Positions 7,746 to 16,548 of a stretch of 64,000 nucleotides of DNA are shown in pieces. Origin of the DNA: CAMXAS01 sp964442435. GTDB lineage: Bacteria; Bacteroidota; Bacteroidia; Bacteroidales; P3. The DNA lies in NCBI GenBank assembly GCA_964442435.1, contig CAYTZG010000005.1, positions 50,133 to 114,132 on the forward strand, in the 5' to 3' direction. Made by a program: the position numbers and the translations under genes. Under the pieces are notes generated by a model that was not told where the DNA came from, made no database searches, and saw only the letters and a program-made list of their open reading frames with translations. Each line of letters opens with the position of its first letter. Positions within the stretch are counted from its first letter, which is position 1.

Positions 7746-10700
7746 GTTGATTATCGGAGTTAAAGTGCAGCGGTTTGATCCGTTCCTGCAACGATTGGAA
7801 AATGATAAAGAAGACCGGTACCACAATCAGCAAGGCCACCGTACCGAAGAGCATACCGCCCACGACGCCGGAACCCAACGAACGGTTGCCGTTCGCGCCA
7901 ACGCCCATGGCCGTCATCAACGGCAACAAGCCTATGATCATCGTGCTGGCCGTCATCAGGATAGGACGCAGACGCGCTTTGGCCGCGCTCAGGGCCGCCT
8001 GCGCAAGCGTCATGCCTTTCATGCGGCGGTCAACCGCATATTCGGTCAACAGAATCGCCGTCTTGGAAATCAAACCGATGAGCATGATCAAGCCGACCTG
8101 CAGATAGATGTTGTTTTCCAAGCCGAGCATATGGGCGAACAGGAACGAACCCATCAAGCCGAACGGCACGCTGAGGATAACGGCGAACGGCAAGAGGAAA
8201 CTTTCGTACATGGCGCTCAGGATTAAGTATATAAAGAATATACAAATCCCGAAGATGATGGCCGTGTTGTTCGACTGCGAAGCCTCTTCACGCGTAATAC
8301 CGCCGTAAGAATAGCTGAAGTTGTTGGGCAGCGTCTCTTTCGACACGCGCGCCACCTCCGCAATCGCGTCACCGGTACTGTAGCCGTCGGCGGGCGAGGC
8401 GTTCACGGTAATGGAGTTATAGAGGTTGAAGCGCGAGAGCGTTTCCGAACCGTATACCCGTTTGAGCGTCACGAACTGGCTCAGCGGCGCCATTTCGCCG
8501 TTGATGCGGACGTACATGTCGTCGAGCGAACTTTCCGTGGTGCGGTAGGGAATGGCGGCCTGCACCATCACGCGGTACACCTTCGAGAATCGGTTGATGT
8601 TGGAGGCGTAAGTACCGCCGTAGTAACCGCTCAATACGTTCAGCACCTCGTTGGGCGAAATGCCGGCGCGCTTGCACTTGGCCGCGTCCACATCCACGAG
8701 CCATTGCGGGTAGCTGACGCTGAACGACGAGAACGCGCTTTGGAATACCGGCGAGGCCCGCAAGCCTGCGATAAAGTCCTGCGTTACGTTGTAAAGTTCG
8801 TTCACATCGCCGCCTACACGGTCCTGAACGTTTATTTCCAAACTGTTACCCATACCGTAGCCGGGAATCATACCGGGCGCCATCGCAAAAATCGAGGCCT
8901 CGTGTATGCCGGCCGTCCGTTTGTAAATTTCCTTGATAACGCTGTTCACGTTGTCGGATTTGCGCGGACGGTCATCCCACGGTTTGAGTTTGATGATGAA
9001 CATACCGTAGGAAACACCCTGACCGGAAATCAGCCCGAAGCCGCTGACCTTCGTGTAGTCCCGGATTTGCGGAATCGTGCGGATGTCCGTCTCTATTTCG
9101 TCCATGACCTTGGCGGTGGAGTTCAACGAGTAGCCCGCCGGCATCGTGACGTTGACGAATACGGTACCTTGGTCTTCCTCGGGCACCAAACTCGTTTGAA
9201 TCGTACTCATCAAGAATACGAGCAAAACGGCCGTACCGCCCAGCATAACCCACGGAATCCAGCGGCGGCGGATGAATACGAGTACGAATCCCTTGTATTT
9301 ATTGCTCAATTTGCCGAATACCGCGTTGAACGCATGGCGGAAACGGGACGCGAAATTGTCTTTCTCTTCGCCCGACTCATCCGTGTAAGGACGGAGCAGG
9401 AGCGCGCACAGGGCCGGCGAGAGCGTCAAAGCGTTGATGGCCGAGATACCGACGGCCACGGCCATCGTCAAACCGAACTGCGTGTAGAACGTACCGGACG
9501 TACCGCCCATGAACGATACCGGGATGAATACGGCCATAAAGACGAGCGAGGACGTGACGACGGCCGCGCTGATGCCTTTCATCGCCTCCACGCTGGCCTT
9601 GTAGGGCGAGCGGTAGCCTTCGTCGAATTTGGTCTGTACGGCCTCCACCACCACAATCGAGTCGTCGACGACGGTACCGATAACCAATACCAAGGCGAAC
9701 AGCGTGATGAGGTTGATGGAGAAACCGAGCAACATCATGAACGCGAACGTACCCACGAGCGAAACGATGATGCCCACGAGCGGAATCAACGTCGATTTGA
9801 GGTCTTGAAGGAAGATATATACTACAAGGATAACGAGGACGATGGCCTCGAACAGTGTTTTGAGCACCTCACGGATAGAGGCGTAAAGGAAGTCGGTCAC
9901 ACTCATGATGCTCACGATGGCCGTACCCTTGGGCAAGGTCGGACGGATTTCATCCAAGAGTTTGTCGATATCCTGTACCACCTTCGTGGCATTGGAGCCC
10001 GCCGTTTGGTATACCATGGCCGTGATGCCGGGGCAACCGTCGGTCTGACCGATGAAGTTATAACTTTCGCTACCGAGTTCCACCGTAGCGATATCCTTTA
10101 TCTTGAGCACCTCGCCGTCGGCCGTCGAACGGATGACCATTTCACCGAATTCCTCGGGCGTGAGCAAACGGCCCTTGTATTTCATCGTGTATTGGTACGT
10201 CTCGTCCGAATTTTCGCCGAAAGAGCCCGTGGCCGCTTCGATGTTCTGTTCCGACAGCACCGTCGAGATGTCGGAAGGCACCAGACCGTATTGCGCCATC
10301 ACGTCCGGTTTGAGCCAGATACGCATACTGTAGTTGGCGCCGAGCACCATGGCGTCGCCCACCCCTCCGATACGCAGAACTTCGGGAATGATGTTGATCA
10401 TCAAATAGTTCGACAGGAACGTCTCGTTGTAGGAACTGTCGGGGCTATAGAGCGAGAAGATTTTCAACATACTCGTCTGCCGCTTGTTCACGGTAACGCC
10501 GATTTGGTTGACGGCCGCCGGCAGGTTACCCGTGGCGCGCGCCACGCGGTTCTGTACGTTGACGGCCGCCATATCCGGGTCCACGCCTTGCTTGAAATAG
10601 ACCGTAATCGTGGCGCTACCCGTGTTTGTGGCCGACGACGTGAGGTAGTTCATGTTCTCCACGCCGTTGATGGCTTCTTCGAGCGGTACGATGACACTCT

Positions 10701-10878
10701 TCTGAATCGTTTCCGCGCTCGCGCCGGGGTAGGAGGTCGAAACCGAAATCGTAGGCGGCGCGATGTCGGGGAACTGTTCCACCGGCAGGGTCGCGAGGCT
10801 GATGATGCCGACCGAAACGATAAGTATCGATATAACGGCCGAAAGGACGGGCCGTTGTATAAACGTTTCTAACTTCAT
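7729..10878 (-). CDS. RND efflux pump, HAE1 (AcrB-like) family
   Basis: A 1049-residue, full-length inner-membrane pump. It has 12 membrane segments in two repeats with large periplasmic loops. It begins with the family motif FIQRPVLSAVISILI. The proton-relay pair is Asp405-Asp406 in IGTVVDDSIVVVEAV, and the partner Lys is in the TM10 motif ISKTAILLTEYA. The motif GMLFGTVALLIVVPVFF lies near the end. AcrB-type pumps use the proton gradient to extrude drugs, bile salts, dyes or lipids, and the substrate is not predictable here. The gene starts 33 bases after the membrane fusion gene and overlaps the outer-membrane channel gene, so all three parts are encoded together. Confidence 0.97.
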   Translation of the reverse strand: MKLETFIQRPVLSAVISILIVSVGIISLATLPVEQFPDIAPPTISVSTSYPGASAETIQKSVIVPLEEAINGVENMNYLTSSATNTGSATITVYFKQGVDPDMAAVNVQNRVARATGNLPAAVNQIGVTVNKRQTSMLKIFSLYSPDSSYNETFLSNYLMINIIPEVLRIGGVGDAMVLGANYSMRIWLKPDVMAQYGLVPSDISTVLSEQNIEAATGSFGENSDETYQYTMKYKGRLLTPEEFGEMVIRSTADGEVLKIKDIATVELGSESYNFIGQTDGCPGITAMVYQTAGSNATKVVQDIDKLLDEIRPTLPKGTAIVSIMSVTDFLYASIREVLKTLFEAIVLVILVVYIFLQDLKSTLIPLVGIIVSLVGTFAFMMLLGFSINLITLFALVLVIGTVVDDSIVVVEAVQTKFDEGYRSPYKASVEAMKGISAAVVTSSLVFMAVFIPVSFMGGTSGTFYTQFGLTMAVAVGISAINALTLSPALCALLLRPYTDESGEEKDNFASRFRHAFNAVFGKLSNKYKGFVLVFIRRRWIPWVMLGGTAVLLVFLMSTIQTSLVPEEDQGTVFVNVTMPAGYSLNSTAKVMDEIETDIRTIPQIRDYTKVSGFGLISGQGVSYGMFIIKLKPWDDRPRKSDNVNSVIKEIYKRTAGIHEASIFAMAPGMIPGYGMGNSLEINVQDRVGGDVNELYNVTQDFIAGLRASPVFQSAFSSFSVSYPQWLVDVDAAKCKRAGISPNEVLNVLSGYYGGTYASNINRFSKVYRVMVQAAIPYRTTESSLDDMYVRINGEMAPLSQFVTLKRVYGSETLSRFNLYNSITVNASPADGYSTGDAIAEVARVSKETLPNNFSYSYGGITREEASQSNNTAIIFGICIFFIYLILSAMYESFLLPFAVILSVPFGLMGSFLFAHMLGLENNIYLQVGLIMLIGLISKTAILLTEYAVDRRMKGMTLAQAALSAAKARLRPILMTASTMIIGLLPLMTAMGVGANGNRSLGSGVVGGMLFGTVALLIVVPVFFIIFQSLQERIKPLHFNSDNQHEDNE

Positions 10879-10911
10879 GGTTCTTTGCTTTTACGTTTCG
10901 TGTGACCCGAC

Positions 10912-12138
10912 TTATAAGGCAATCGTCGTATCCGTCGTGACCGTCGTGTCCGCCGCCATTTCTTCCTCGGCGATTTCCACGGCCACCAAAGACGTGGTAT
11001 CCACCGCTACTTCCATCGTGTCGGCCGCCTTCTGCAACACGGGTTTCACCACCGTGCCTTCGCGCAGCAGGCCCACGCCTTCGGCCACCAATACGTCGCC
11101 GGCTTCTACGCCCTTATCCACGATATAGCGGCTCGCGTCCAAGTTGTGAACGGTCACTTCCTTGGCCGTGGCGATGCTGTCGTTGACTTTATAGACGAAA
11201 ACGCGGTCTTGTACCTCAAACGTCGCGGCCTTGGGAATGATGATGGCGTTGGATTGACGTTCGGTCATGATGACGTTGCCGGAAGCCCCGCTCAGCAGGA
11301 TACCTTTGGGGTTGGGGAATACGGCGCGCACGCTCACCGTGCCCGTGCTGCGGTTGATAACGCCGCTGATGCTTTCGATACGACCCGTTTCCGGATAAAT
11401 CGAACCGTCGTTGAGTTGCAGATACACATCCTCCATATTGGCGATGGCTTCTTCTATGCTGCCGTATTCGCGCGTAAGGCTCAGCAAGCGGTTTTCACTC
11501 AACGAGAAATAGACATACATCTGCGAATTGTCCGACACCGTGGTCAGCGGGGTCGGCATACTCGGGCTCACGAGCGCGCCCTTGCGGTAGGGCAACGTGC
11601 CCACGACGCCTTCCGAAGCGCTGCGGATTTCCGTATAGGACAGGTTCTGCCGGGCCGTCACTTCCAAAGCCTTCATCTGTTCGAGCGTGGCTTCGGCCGT
11701 TCTTTTGTTGTTCTTGGCCGTTTGCAGGTCGAAGTCCGAAACCACGTTCTTTGCGCGCAACGTCTTTTTGCTGTCATAGGTCAGTTTGGCCGTATTAAGG
11801 GCCGCTTCGGCGGCTTTTACGTTGGCTTCCGCCGTGCGCAGGGCCGCGAGATAGGGCACCTGGTCGATGACGAACAGCAACTGGTCTTCTTTCACGCGTT
11901 CGCCTTCCTGCACCGCCACTTTCGTCAGCGTGCCGGAAATCTGCGGATAAACGTCTATATCCTGGCGGCCGCGGATGGAGGCCGAATAAGAGGCCGTGCC
12001 CACGGCTTCCTCACCCACGGCTATGAATGCAGGGTATTCTTTCGGGCCTTGGGCGGGTTGTTTGCCCCGGTTGCAGGCCGTTGTCAGCCAGCCGGCCAAC
12101 AACAGCACGCCGGCAAATAAAACCATTCTCGTCTTCAT
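10912..12138 (-). CDS. RND efflux membrane fusion protein (AcrA/MexA family)
   Basis: A 408-residue periplasmic adaptor with a lipoprotein signal (LAGWLTTA followed by Cys). It has the half-lipoyl signature near residues 55-85 (DIDVYPQISGTLTKVAVQEGERVKEDQLLFVI), a helical hairpin (100-160), a beta-barrel domain and a membrane-proximal domain with LLSGASGNVIM. The last 45 residues are an acidic, Thr- and Val-rich tail, longer than usual. It links the pump to the outer-membrane channel. The gene starts only 30 bases after the S8 peptidase stop, with no obvious terminator between them, so the efflux operon may be partly read through from the secreted-protein genes. Confidence 0.95.
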   Translation of the reverse strand: MKTRMVLFAGVLLLAGWLTTACNRGKQPAQGPKEYPAFIAVGEEAVGTASYSASIRGRQDIDVYPQISGTLTKVAVQEGERVKEDQLLFVIDQVPYLAALRTAEANVKAAEAALNTAKLTYDSKKTLRAKNVVSDFDLQTAKNNKRTAEATLEQMKALEVTARQNLSYTEIRSASEGVVGTLPYRKGALVSPSMPTPLTTVSDNSQMYVYFSLSENRLLSLTREYGSIEEAIANMEDVYLQLNDGSIYPETGRIESISGVINRSTGTVSVRAVFPNPKGILLSGASGNVIMTERQSNAIIIPKAATFEVQDRVFVYKVNDSIATAKEVTVHNLDASRYIVDKGVEAGDVLVAEGVGLLREGTVVKPVLQKAADTMEVAVDTTSLVAVEIAEEEMAADTTVTTDTTIAL

Positions 12139-12168
12139 GTCTGGAATCTCTTTATCTAAAACTCAATG

Positions 12169-14370
12169 CTATAATTTCTGGAATTTCGCCATGTATGCCG
12201 TGCCGTCCGTGGCCGTCAGCTTGACGATATACGCGCCTTTGCGCAGTTTGGCCACGGTCAGGCTCAGCGTTTCGCCGCCCTGTACATGCAGCGGTGTCAG
12301 TTTCCGTCCGTGCAGGTCGTAGATGCCGCCCGTAAAGGCGCCTTCCGGCAGGTTCTCCACATACAGCGTGCCGTCGGTCGGGTTGGGGTAAACGGTCAGC
12401 GGTTCGGCCGCGCGTTGCCCTTCATTCGCTTCGCCGGCTTTCCGGAACGTGGCGGTCAGTTGGATATCATAGCGCGCCGCAAATTTGTAGATGGATTGAC
12501 GGCTTACCACCTCATCGCCGTCGTTCCAACGGACGAAAGCATAACCGTAAGCCGGTGTCGCGTCCAGTGTCACCGAGTCGCCCTCAGGATAGTAGCCGGC
12601 GCCGTCCACCAAACCCCATGCCGTGTTGGGCGCGATTTTCACCTCTATGTTATAATAAACCGGCATAAAGAAGTCAATGCCGTCACGCAACGAAACGGTA
12701 TTGTCGGTATATACGGCTTCCACCGAATACGAATAGGTTTCGCCGCTCTTCAGGTCGTCATCACTGAAAGAGGTTTCCGTTAGATTGTCTTTAATCGGAT
12801 TGCCGTTGCGGTAAACGCGGTAGTAGGCTACCTGCGGGTCGCCGGCGGCGGTTGTGGGCGCGTCCCATGTCATTTCCAGATTTTTGGGCGGCATAATCGT
12901 ATATCGGAAGTTGGTCGGCATGGGGCGGCGGTCGGCCAACAAGGCCTTGACGGCTGCGAAAGCGTCGATAAGACCGGAACTGTCGCGCACATAGCGTTCG
13001 TTGCCGCTGATGCGTTGCGCCGTAGCGGTAAGCAGTTCACGCATCCGGTGTGTGTTGAGCGTGGCGTCTACCGAAAGCAACAGGCCGCAGAGGCTGGCCG
13101 CCACGGGTGTGGCCATGGAGGTACCGTAGATGCCATCGTAATACATGCCCACGAACGTATTGTCGCCCTTGAGGCGGTAGTTCTGGTTCGTGCAGAACGT
13201 CGTGCTCAGGACGGAATATTGGGAGGACTGGCCGGCGCGTTTGAGGAAACCGCCCGGCGCGAGGATATCCACCCATTTGCCGTAATTGGAGAATTCGCTC
13301 GAATATTTTTTGTCTGAATTGACCGACCCTACGGAAATGACGTAAGGCGAGGCCGCCGGATAAAACAAACCGGAAATGGCTTCGTTGCCGGCCGCGGCAA
13401 TCAGGATGATGCCTTTCTCGTAGCATGATTTCAGGATTTCCTGTTCCGTCTCGTTCGGCTGGTTGCGGGAACCCCACGACATACTGATGACGTTGGCGCC
13501 GTGCTCGGCCGCCCAACGCACGCCTTCGAAGCCATTGGTCACGGCTCCGGGCACGCTGTTGGTGGCACAGCGGACGCCCATCAGCGTCACGCCGCTACCG
13601 ACGGCGGCCACGCCTATGCCGTTGTTGCGGGTGGCCCCCACGTTACCGGCGCAGTGCGTACCGTGCGACCATTCGTAAGAGGGGCATTTGCTGTTGTAAA
13701 GTTCAGGGCAGTCGGCCGTCTGATTCACGTCGGTGGGCGGTGCCGCGCTACCGGTTTCGCGCGTGTGGACGTTATACAGGTTTTCGGGCGCGATATTCAA
13801 ATCCTCATGGCCATCCCAAATGGCGTTGTCTACCACCGCCACCTTGATGTGCGGCTTACCCGTGGCCAGTTTCCAAGCCGAATCGGCGTTGATGACGTCC
13901 AAATGCCATTTGTGGTTGATGCCGCCGATGACCGCGCTCAGCGGGTCGCCCGTCGCATCCGCGTTCAGGCTCTCGCCGCAGGTATAATAGATGGACCGTT
14001 TTTCCACCAACTCCACTTCCGGACATTGACGGAGACGTTCGATGAAAACGTCTATGTCTTCGATGCTGTCAATCGTTACGGCAATCGTGCGGCTCAGCGC
14101 GTCATTGTCGGCAAAGGCCATCGACTGTACGTCAGCCCGGATGCCGAACGTCGTCATTTCAGCACGCAGGAAGTTGAACCGGGCGGCGTTCAGCGAACGG
14201 CTTTCTCCGGATTTGACGGCAAAGGCCGTGTTTTCTTTGAGGCGGATATAAAGGCCGCCGTCTTCATAATCCGCGTTTACGGTTTGGGCTTGAAGACCGT
14301 TTCCGTCGACCGTCATCAGGCACGCGAGGCCCAGAACCGTCGCAAAAGCAGTCAGGATATTACGTTTCAT
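12169..14370 (-). CDS. S8 family serine peptidase with T9SS type A sorting domain
   Basis: A 733-residue secreted subtilase. A signal peptide runs to about residue 29, followed by a propeptide-like region (35-130). The catalytic domain (150-480) has the complete triad: Asp181 (VAVVDNAIW), His236 (SHGTHCAG) and Ser418 (GTSMATP), with oxyanion Asn329 (AAAGNE). A fibronectin type III-like module follows, then a divergent InlB-type repeat near 580-650 (PEGDSVTLDATPAYGYAFVRW). The protein ends in a T9SS sorting domain that starts at YPNPTDGTLYVENL. It is inferred to cross the outer membrane by T9SS and be attached or released. The substrate is unknown. It lies 24 bases downstream of the Omp28-like gene, with which it is probably co-transcribed. 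Confidence 0.95.
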   Translation of the reverse strand: MKRNILTAFATVLGLACLMTVDGNGLQAQTVNADYEDGGLYIRLKENTAFAVKSGESRSLNAARFNFLRAEMTTFGIRADVQSMAFADNDALSRTIAVTIDSIEDIDVFIERLRQCPEVELVEKRSIYYTCGESLNADATGDPLSAVIGGINHKWHLDVINADSAWKLATGKPHIKVAVVDNAIWDGHEDLNIAPENLYNVHTRETGSAAPPTDVNQTADCPELYNSKCPSYEWSHGTHCAGNVGATRNNGIGVAAVGSGVTLMGVRCATNSVPGAVTNGFEGVRWAAEHGANVISMSWGSRNQPNETEQEILKSCYEKGIILIAAAGNEAISGLFYPAASPYVISVGSVNSDKKYSSEFSNYGKWVDILAPGGFLKRAGQSSQYSVLSTTFCTNQNYRLKGDNTFVGMYYDGIYGTSMATPVAASLCGLLLSVDATLNTHRMRELLTATAQRISGNERYVRDSSGLIDAFAAVKALLADRRPMPTNFRYTIMPPKNLEMTWDAPTTAAGDPQVAYYRVYRNGNPIKDNLTETSFSDDDLKSGETYSYSVEAVYTDNTVSLRDGIDFFMPVYYNIEVKIAPNTAWGLVDGAGYYPEGDSVTLDATPAYGYAFVRWNDGDEVVSRQSIYKFAARYDIQLTATFRKAGEANEGQRAAEPLTVYPNPTDGTLYVENLPEGAFTGGIYDLHGRKLTPLHVQGGETLSLTVAKLRKGAYIVKLTATDGTAYMAKFQKL

Positions 14371-14394
14371 AGCGTGTTGTAAAGCTTAGCGAGT

Positions 14395-16416
14395 TTATTT
14401 TTTCAACAATTTAATGGACGTCCGTCCGTCGGCACTTTCAATGCATACGACATACAGGCCTTCCGGCAGGTTGGCGGTCGGCAATGTCAGCGTTTGCCTA
14501 TCCGTGGAGCCCTGCACCGTTTGGCGCGACAATACGCGCCCCTGCAGGTTGATGATGGATATCGTCAGGCGGTTGCCGCTCAACGGGAGGAAAGACAGCG
14601 TGGCCGTTTCGCTTACGGGGTTCGGATAGAGTTTGACGTCGTCGGCGGCCTCGCGGCGGCATTCGTTCGCTATGGTCACGTCCTTGTCGTAAACGCTGTC
14701 GTTAATCCAAGTCGTGGTCTTCGACCATTCGCCGTTGGCGGCCGCGTAAGTGGCCTGGATGATTTCCTTCGTTTCCGTATTCTGAATGTAAGCCACAACG
14801 CCCACGCGGTCGAGACTGCCGTAGAAGCGCGGGTTATCCCCAACCGTGTAAGTGAACGCGTAGGTCGATTCGGTGTTGTCGTCGGTGGGTTGCGGCGTGA
14901 TTAAAGGCGTACCGTTGGTATTGGGCAACATCTTGCGGACGATGTTGTAGAATTCGGACTCTTCGCTCATTTGCTTCTTTTCGTGGATGGAGTCTTCGAG
15001 CAACGCGACGTAGAGCCGATAGGTGCCTACAATCGGCAGTTTGGCCGTCGTGCGGATTTCCGTTTTCAGCGTCTGGCCGTCAATCTGCAGTTTGGCCTGA
15101 AGTGCAATCGGGCTTACCGTCCGTTGGAATTTCGCCAACGAGTCCAAGACGCTCTGATAGGTTTGCGCAATGTTTTCTTCCGAACCGCCTTTAAGCGTAA
15201 AGCGGCGGCCGTTCATCGTCCAATAGGGAGCCGATTGTACATTGTAGTAATTGCTGCGCGCCAAAGTCTCGCTCGTGACGAGCGGGTCGCCGGCACTCGG
15301 GATGTCCACTTGGAATTTGGCCGCGACAAAGCCGGCGGGGCGGCTCATATCATTGCCGCCGATGATGGAATCCCAGGTATGGAATTCCTTGTTCCACGGG
15401 CCGCAGTTGGTGCACATGGCCGAAGAAAAGATTTCGAAAATCACTTGCTTGTAGGTCATATCGGTCTCTTCCGCCACAAAGCAGTTTACCTTGTTGTGCT
15501 CCATGCTTACGCTTTGGCCGTTGATTTGGTCGAACCATATCTCAAATACGGCGTTCTCGTCAGCTTCCTGGGGTACGAAATTGAACGAAACCGCTTGATG
15601 GGGGAGCGACGTCTCGGTGGCGGGGCCGATAGTCAGATAGTTGAATATTTTGGCGATGACAGGGCCGTCGTTCATGCGGACACAGAGCCGGGCGCTCGTA
15701 ATCGCCGTGTTCGACCAGTTCTGTAGCGTGGCCGAAACGGGGAAAGACATATTGGAGCCTTCATGCGTGTGAATCATGTAGAGCGGCGTATACGCATTGT
15801 TGCAGACTACGACCGAGTTGTTGCCGGCCGTTTCGCCCACGCGGATGTCGTCGATGTCAATCGTCAGCATACGGGTGGAGTTCTGTACGAAAGCGAGGTA
15901 GACGGTCTGCCCCGCATATTCGCTCAGGTCGAATACATAGTCCGTCCATTTGCCTTGCGCTTCCCGAACCGAACGGATGTTCTTGAAGGCCGATTGTTCT
16001 GCCGTGGTCGTGGATATTTTCAGCACGAATCCGTCACGCGCTTGGGTATCGCCGGATTTGGCACGGAAATACAGTTTGGGCGCGGAGGCGCCTTTGAGCG
16101 ATATGGCCGGTGTTACGAGCCAACGGTCGGCTTGCGCGTTGGCGTCCTTGAAAAGCGAGGGGGATGAGGCATAGCCTTCGCCGTCCATGCCGCGAATCAC
16201 CTTCCAGGCCATATCGAAATAAGACAGGTCGGGCTTGCCGTCGAACGGCACGTTGTCGTCGTTGTAGAGCGTGAAGCCCTCCGGCACGTATCCGGTGCCT
16301 GTGGCATCCACGGCTACATTGTCAAAACTTTCGTAGAAATACCATTTCTGCGCATGGGTTCTACCGCTCAGCACAACCAAGGCCAAGAGCGCGATTATCA
16401 AAGAAAAACGTTTCAT
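14395..16416 (-). CDS. Omp28-like secreted protein with cleaved-adhesin-like domain and T9SS sorting domain
   Basis: The start at 16416 (MKRFSLIIALLALVVLSG) gives a clean signal peptide and a 673-residue protein. An in-frame ATG 45 bases upstream would place extra residues before it. Residues about 20-190 look like the cleaved-adhesin/MAM-like jelly roll (YESFDN; GKWTDYVFDLSEYAGQTVYLAF; IDDIRVGE). Residues about 315-480 resemble the Omp28-related family, including a thioredoxin-like CTNCGPW motif after FEIFSSAM. The C-terminus is a standard T9SS type A sorting domain (LYPNPVSETATLSF to GLYVVCIESADG). It is a likely surface adhesin. The in-frame CxxC could be redox active or structural, and the sequence does not settle this. 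Confidence 0.85.
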   Translation of the reverse strand: MKRFSLIIALLALVVLSGRTHAQKWYFYESFDNVAVDATGTGYVPEGFTLYNDDNVPFDGKPDLSYFDMAWKVIRGMDGEGYASSPSLFKDANAQADRWLVTPAISLKGASAPKLYFRAKSGDTQARDGFVLKISTTTAEQSAFKNIRSVREAQGKWTDYVFDLSEYAGQTVYLAFVQNSTRMLTIDIDDIRVGETAGNNSVVVCNNAYTPLYMIHTHEGSNMSFPVSATLQNWSNTAITSARLCVRMNDGPVIAKIFNYLTIGPATETSLPHQAVSFNFVPQEADENAVFEIWFDQINGQSVSMEHNKVNCFVAEETDMTYKQVIFEIFSSAMCTNCGPWNKEFHTWDSIIGGNDMSRPAGFVAAKFQVDIPSAGDPLVTSETLARSNYYNVQSAPYWTMNGRRFTLKGGSEENIAQTYQSVLDSLAKFQRTVSPIALQAKLQIDGQTLKTEIRTTAKLPIVGTYRLYVALLEDSIHEKKQMSEESEFYNIVRKMLPNTNGTPLITPQPTDDNTESTYAFTYTVGDNPRFYGSLDRVGVVAYIQNTETKEIIQATYAAANGEWSKTTTWINDSVYDKDVTIANECRREAADDVKLYPNPVSETATLSFLPLSGNRLTISIINLQGRVLSRQTVQGSTDRQTLTLPTANLPEGLYVVCIESADGRTSIKLLKK

Positions 16417-16450
16417 ATGGCGTAAAAGGTTTTGGCGTATAAAATGCGCG

Positions 16451-16458
16451 TAAAGATA
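16451..16458 (-). promoter_or_regulatory. candidate -7 box for the Omp28-like gene
   Basis: TATCTTTA on the minus strand differs from the Bacteroidota -7 consensus TAnnTTTG only at the last base. It lies 35 bases before the chosen start and just after the terminator of the preceding gene. No convincing -33 TTTG was found at the usual distance. Confidence 0.4.
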
Positions 16459-16460
16459 CA

Positions 16461-16509
16461 AAAAAAACGGGTAAAAATAAAGGGGGTCGCCTGATAAAGC
16501 GGCCCCCTT
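16461..16509 (-). terminator. terminator after giant protein B1
   Basis: On the minus strand AAGGGGG and CCCCCTT (16480-16486 with 16503-16509) form the core of a GC-rich stem, followed by a T-rich stretch. It lies about 40 bases after the B1 stop, so B1 is transcriptionally separate from the Omp28-like gene. Confidence 0.75.
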
Positions 16510-16548
16510 GCACTTAAAACGGATGGAATGTCTTTGTTGTGTTGGCGG

